Assembly: GCA_002452745.1 (NCBI GenBank) | Contig: DKFC01000011.1 | Coordinates: 1-16,021, forward strand | DNA length: 16,021 bases | Source of the DNA: Firmicutes bacterium UBA6806 | Lineage (GTDB): Bacteria > Bacillota > Clostridia > Peptostreptococcales > Acidaminobacteraceae | Reading direction: 5' to 3' | In this document: piece by piece, positions 12,621-16,021 of the stretch | How the letters are laid out: every line of letters begins with the position of its first letter | Position numbering within the stretch: position 1 is the first letter of the stretch | Notes under the pieces: model-generated | The model's database searches: none | The model's input: the letters and a program-made list of their open reading frames with translations, nothing else | What the model was told of the DNA's origin: nothing | Translations under genes and position numbers: made by a program

Positions 12621-12676
12621 AAGCGTTATGATCAAACTTACAATTTAATAGTGGGTTTGATTATAACGCTTTTTTT
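12621..12676 (+). terminator. Intrinsic terminator after secF
   Basis: An 18-bp stem with two G-U pairs (12621-12638 with 12654-12671), a 15-nt loop and a seven-T tract (12670-12676) make a strong rho-independent terminator. The next start codon is only 21 nt beyond it, so the following lapA-recJ-apt genes depend on read-through or on a promoter inside the hairpin region. A TATAAC at 12662-12667 is a weak -10 candidate. Confidence 0.9.
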
Positions 12677-12697
12677 AATCACAGTGAGGAGGAAATT

Positions 12698-13096
12698 ATG
12701 CAATTAAATGTGGTATTGATGCTAGTCTTTGCTATTTTCATAACAATTTTCGCAGTTTTCAATGCATCAGTGGTTACCGTTAACTTTCTATTGACTCAGG
12801 TAGAGCTTTCGCTTGCCATTGTCATTATCGTATCGGCTCTTATTGGAGCGCTTATCATCTGGTTTTTTGATGCCTTTAAAAAACTAAAAGTTAATAAGCA
12901 ATTGAAAGAGCTCAAGAAAAAAAGTGTTGATTTCGAAAAAAATTTAGCTCAAAAAGAGGGATATATCAAAGAAATTGAAGAAAAGTTAAACCTCAAAGAG
13001 CAATTGATTAAAGAATTAAAAGAAAAGGAAGCGCCAATAGTGAAAGAAACTGAAATGACGAGCGCAGAAGAAAATAAGACGGAAACTGGTGAGTAA
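12698..13096 (+). CDS. LapA/DUF1049-domain membrane protein with coiled-coil tail
   Basis: The 132-residue protein has two transmembrane helices (about 4-24 and 38-58) joined by a short external turn (NASVVTVNFLLTQVELS), the layout and sequence style of the LapA (DUF1049) family, named for a lipopolysaccharide assembly protein in Gram-negatives. In Firmicutes its role is not known. A long charged cytoplasmic coiled coil (about 60-112, rich in Lys/Glu with heptad leucines) and an acidic C-terminus (EENKTETGE) follow. AGGAGG at 12687-12692 supports the start. The stop codon directly abuts the recJ ATG, so the two are probably translationally coupled. A partner-binding or scaffold role is possible from the coiled coil, but that is inference. 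Confidence 0.8.
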   Translation: MQLNVVLMLVFAIFITIFAVFNASVVTVNFLLTQVELSLAIVIIVSALIGALIIWFFDAFKKLKVNKQLKELKKKSVDFEKNLAQKEGYIKEIEEKLNLKEQLIKELKEKEAPIVKETEMTSAEENKTETGE

Positions 13097-15421
13097 ATGA
13101 TTTTTCAAAGTGCAGTGTGGAAATCACTAGAGATAGATGATGACCGCATTCAGGTTTACAGCAAGAGATTTAAAACAGAACCATTGATTACAAAGCTACT
13201 ACTGGATCGTGGAATGGAGAGTGAAGAAGCTGTTGAAGCATTTCTTCATCCGACATTGGATGAAATGCACGATCCTTTTTTATTCGAGGGGATGGAAATC
13301 GCTGTTAAGAGGATTCAAAGAGCGGTTTCAAGCGGTGAACAGATATGGATTTACGGTGATTACGATGTGGATGGTATCACGAGCATCACAGTCATGTGTA
13401 AATACTTTAGGCATATTGGCATCCACGTGAACTACTACATACCGGATCGGCACGATGAGGGCTACGGTATCAGTCGAGTTGGAATTGACCATATCAAGAA
13501 GAGTGGTGGAACACTGATCGTCACAGTGGACAGTGGGATTACAGCGGTGGATGAAGTGGCATATGCCAATGAACAGGGAATTGATATCATTGTAACAGAT
13601 CATCATGAATGTCAGGAGACGCTTCCCAGTGCAGTGGCTGTTATCAATCCCAAACTCGAGGGGTATCCATTTAAAATGCTGTGTGGTTGCGGCGTAGCGC
13701 TTAAGTTGATTCAAGCGCTTATGAACGCAGGGTTTGAAGACTTCGTATCTGAAGTTATAGATATTGCTGCACTTGGAACCATAGCAGATATTGTACCATT
13801 GACAGATGAAAATCGAATCATCACTAAAATTGGATTGGCACAAATGCAAAAATCAACCACGCCGGGAATTAGGGCTTTGATAAAAGAGGCAAACCTCGAA
13901 GGCAAGGAGATCAATGCTGGACATATTGGCTTTGTGATTGCTCCAAGAATCAATGCATCAGGTCGGATTGGCGATCCTAAAGTCGCAGTGGAAATGCTGC
14001 TCACTGAGGATGCTGGAAGGGCGGAAGAAATTGCGGCCTCTCTCAGCGCTTTGAATTCTGAAAGGCAGGCACAAGAGCGTGTGATTTTAGAAGAGGCAGT
14101 TGCCTATATTGAGGCAAATATTGATTTAGAGCGTGAAAAAGTCATGCTCGTATGTGGAAGGGACTGGCATACTGGCATTATTGGAATTGTGGCGTCCAAA
14201 CTCTGCGATCGCTATGCCAGACCTGTCGTTATCCTCAATGTGGAAGGCGATGAGGCAAAGGGCTCAGCGAGAAGCGTTGAAGGGGTCAATATATTTGAAA
14301 TTTTGAATGCCTTTAAGCATTTTTACCTAAAATTTGGGGGACATGAGCAAGCTGCTGGACTGACTCTCAAATCTGAAAATGTTGAAAAATTGAAAATGGC
14401 ATTGCTAGAGTATAGTGAAGCTCATCTTTCATTTAAGGATTTAATACACAAAAGGCGTGTTGATGGCGTGTTGAAGCCCCAATTGGTCAATCATAAGCTC
14501 ATAGATGAAATTGACGCACTTAAACCGTTTGGACTTGCAAATCCCAAGCCTCAGTTTGTATTTGAAAATCTTATTTTAGAAGATTTTAAATGCATTGGGA
14601 AAGATCAAAACCATCTAAAAATGATTGTAAATGACAGCACAAGGGTCTACGATGCGCTTGCATTCAATCAGGCAGAGCTTTCACGGTACCTCAGAAGGTC
14701 AGATACGGTTCATCTGCTGCTGAATCTGGAGATTAATCACTTCATGGGGGTTGAGACCATACAGTTTCTAATCAAAGACGTTGTCAAGGCACACATGCCT
14801 TTAAGTGATTTAATTGAACTTAAAATGGCAAAGGCTATGACTGCTATTTTGGAAAGTGATTTCAAAGAATTAAACATCTGTAAATTTACAACAGAATCAG
14901 ATTTTGATATAATATTCTCTGTCCCTCAAAATAAACGCATTTTTATTTTTTCAATTGAGGGGATGATTCGTCTAAAAGACTATGTGTTTGGGCGCAACTG
15001 GTTTGACTACACGCTACACTTTAACAAAATTGATGAGAAGGAGTGTAGAGAAGGGCATGTGGATATTATATTTATGCCATTTAAGGAAGTCATGCAGCGT
15101 GCCGAAGGCGCTGTGATTTTTGAGGAAAATTGGAACAATGCTGTTCACGTTCCGAATCGAAGCGACTTGATGCATTTTTATAAAAATATTGGAAACTTGT
15201 CTACTTTTGATATCCGTAAATTGTCTGGAAAATTGAATTTGAGTCTAGTAAAATGCTTCTTGTGCTTGGATTTATTAACGGATATGAAACTGATAGAATA
15301 TTCTGAAAAAAGTGGAAGAGTATGCTTAAAGGCGTTGCCAAAACCGAAAGAGCGTATCAATTTGGAAGAGTTGGTACTTTATAAAAAAATTCACGAACCT
15401 CAGACGGTGGTTCGAAGCTAG
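13097..15421 (+). CDS. recJ: RecJ, single-stranded-DNA-specific 5'-3' exonuclease
   Basis: RecJ degrades single-stranded DNA from the 5' end in recombination and base- and mismatch-repair pathways. All core motifs of the DHH phosphoesterase are present: DYDVDG (88-93), TVDSG (143-147), TDHHE (167-171), GTIAD (227-231), INASGRIGD (285-293), the GRDWHTGIIGIVASKL segment (354-369), and the DHHA1 GSARS and FGGHEQAAG motifs (389-393, 413-421) that bind DNA. An OB-fold lies at about 455-560, and a C-terminal region (about 565-774) extends beyond the E. coli protein, as is usual in Firmicutes. The length of 774 residues fits that group. It starts at the base after the lapA stop, with GGTGAG upstream, and apt follows after 11 nt. 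Confidence 0.97.
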   Translation: MIFQSAVWKSLEIDDDRIQVYSKRFKTEPLITKLLLDRGMESEEAVEAFLHPTLDEMHDPFLFEGMEIAVKRIQRAVSSGEQIWIYGDYDVDGITSITVMCKYFRHIGIHVNYYIPDRHDEGYGISRVGIDHIKKSGGTLIVTVDSGITAVDEVAYANEQGIDIIVTDHHECQETLPSAVAVINPKLEGYPFKMLCGCGVALKLIQALMNAGFEDFVSEVIDIAALGTIADIVPLTDENRIITKIGLAQMQKSTTPGIRALIKEANLEGKEINAGHIGFVIAPRINASGRIGDPKVAVEMLLTEDAGRAEEIAASLSALNSERQAQERVILEEAVAYIEANIDLEREKVMLVCGRDWHTGIIGIVASKLCDRYARPVVILNVEGDEAKGSARSVEGVNIFEILNAFKHFYLKFGGHEQAAGLTLKSENVEKLKMALLEYSEAHLSFKDLIHKRRVDGVLKPQLVNHKLIDEIDALKPFGLANPKPQFVFENLILEDFKCIGKDQNHLKMIVNDSTRVYDALAFNQAELSRYLRRSDTVHLLLNLEINHFMGVETIQFLIKDVVKAHMPLSDLIELKMAKAMTAILESDFKELNICKFTTESDFDIIFSVPQNKRIFIFSIEGMIRLKDYVFGRNWFDYTLHFNKIDEKECREGHVDIIFMPFKEVMQRAEGAVIFEENWNNAVHVPNRSDLMHFYKNIGNLSTFDIRKLSGKLNLSLVKCFLCLDLLTDMKLIEYSEKSGRVCLKALPKPKERINLEELVLYKKIHEPQTVVRS

Positions 15422-15432
15422 GAGGCTATCAA

Positions 15433-15951
15433 ATGGATTTTAAATCTAAAATTAGAGTTGTTGAAGATTTTCCGAAAGAGGGAATCAGCTTCAAGGACAT
15501 CACGACGTTGTTGCTGGATGGCGAGGCTTATTCAGAAGCAATTAACAAGTGCATAGAGATGCTGGATGGTGTTGCATATGACAAAATTGTGGGACCAGAA
15601 GCAAGGGGATTTTTACTCGGCGCACCAATGTCTGTCCTGACTCAAAAAGGGTTTATACCTGTTAGAAAGCCTGGCAAATTGCCTTTTGAAACCATTCAAC
15701 ACAAATATGAACTCGAGTACGGTTCAGATATTTTGGAAGTTCATAAAGATGCTATTTCAAAAGGGGATCGTATTTTAGTTGTAGACGATTTATTGGCCAC
15801 AGGCGGTACTGCCAAAGCTGTTTGTGAATTGGTCGAGAAGTTGGGCGGCGAAGTCGTTGGACTAGCTTTTATGATGGAACTCAGCTTTTTGAATGGTAGA
15901 GAAGTTCTCGAAGGATATGATGTCTACTCAGTTATTCCGTTTGAGTCTTAA
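15433..15951 (+). CDS. apt: Adenine phosphoribosyltransferase
   Basis: Apt makes AMP from adenine and PRPP in purine salvage in the cytosol. The 172-residue product has the usual length and features: FPKEGISFKDITTLL (13-27), VGPEARGFLLGAP (53-65), PVRKPGKLP (76-84), the YELEYGSDILEVH segment (92-104) that covers the active site, and the PRPP-binding loop VVDDLLATGGTAKA (116-129). The ribosome site GGAGG (15421-15425) overlaps the recJ stop. A recJ-apt order, often followed by relA, is common in Clostridia. Only 70 nt remain after the stop; they contain TATAAA at 15991-15996 and TTGTAA/TTACAA arms (15958-15963 and 15980-15985 approx.), too weak to call a promoter. Confidence 0.97.
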   Translation: MDFKSKIRVVEDFPKEGISFKDITTLLLDGEAYSEAINKCIEMLDGVAYDKIVGPEARGFLLGAPMSVLTQKGFIPVRKPGKLPFETIQHKYELEYGSDILEVHKDAISKGDRILVVDDLLATGGTAKAVCELVEKLGGEVVGLAFMMELSFLNGREVLEGYDVYSVIPFES

Positions 15952-16021
15952 AAAAGAGTTGTAAAATTAAAGAGTAATCGTTACAATAGATATAAATAGT
16001 GTCTGCTTATTAACTCCCAAT

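Noticed and set aside
13328..13849. 173-codon open frame on the minus strand inside recJ
   Set aside because: It lies opposite the most conserved RecJ motifs, has no ribosome site or recognisable domain, and is rich in Cys/His/Tyr residues as expected of a shadow frame.
1..16021. CRISPR arrays, tRNA/rRNA genes, insertion sequences, integrase or attachment sites
   Set aside because: No regularly spaced repeats, tRNA-like CCA/T-arm signals, transposase motifs or paired flanking repeats were seen on either strand.

Overview
The window looks like a chromosomal segment from a low-GC, Gram-positive, anaerobic bacterium of class Clostridia. The strongest markers are a SCIFF six-cysteine ranthipeptide precursor (scfA) with its radical SAM maturase (scfB), in the usual clostridial neighbourhood of yajC, secD, secF, recJ and apt. 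A-T-rich intergenic DNA, strong AGGAGG-type ribosome binding sites and FosB- and YfcC-type genes agree with this. All genes are on the + strand.

Layout. (1) Positions 1-288 are the 3' end of yajC, followed by about 300 nt without a gene that contains several strong RNA hairpins and a U-tract. (2) Positions 593-2465 are a probable three-gene unit: a FosB-type metallothiol transferase fused to a membrane-anchored N-terminal region, an unrecognised four-helix membrane protein, and an LRAT-like (NC-domain-like) protein in which two of the expected catalytic residues appear replaced. It ends at a clear terminator. (3) Positions 2500-6935 are an amino-acid/peptide-use cluster: YfcC transporter 1, a cysteine-free ArsR-type repressor, an M20 metallopeptidase/deacylase and YfcC transporter 2. 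An identical 22-nt dyad lies over the predicted transcription start before transporter 1 and again before the M20 gene, so the cluster is probably two operons under the ArsR protein. (4) Positions 6936-7249 hold a perfect 24-bp hairpin, an 18-bp dyad and a promoter-like -10. (5) Positions 7250-8182 encode a helix-turn-helix/TPR regulator of the RRNPP (peptide-sensing) type. A possible 17-codon ORF with a hydrophobic, pheromone-like C-terminus follows it, just before the scfA promoter. (6) Positions 8322-9905 are scfA, an internal hairpin that probably attenuates transcription, and scfB. A gamma-class carbonic anhydrase-like gene overlaps the end of scfB. (7) Positions 10417-12608 are secD and secF, ending in a terminator. 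(8) Positions 12698-15951 are a LapA/DUF1049 membrane-coiled-coil protein, recJ and apt.

The Sec accessory genes (yajC, secD, secF), scfAB, recJ and apt form the conserved backbone. Roughly 7.6 kb of accessory genes (593-8182) sit between yajC and scfA. The points most worth a second look are the duplicated ArsR-type operator, the RRNPP regulator with its candidate peptide beside the SCIFF locus, the FosB fusion and the degenerate LRAT-like protein.
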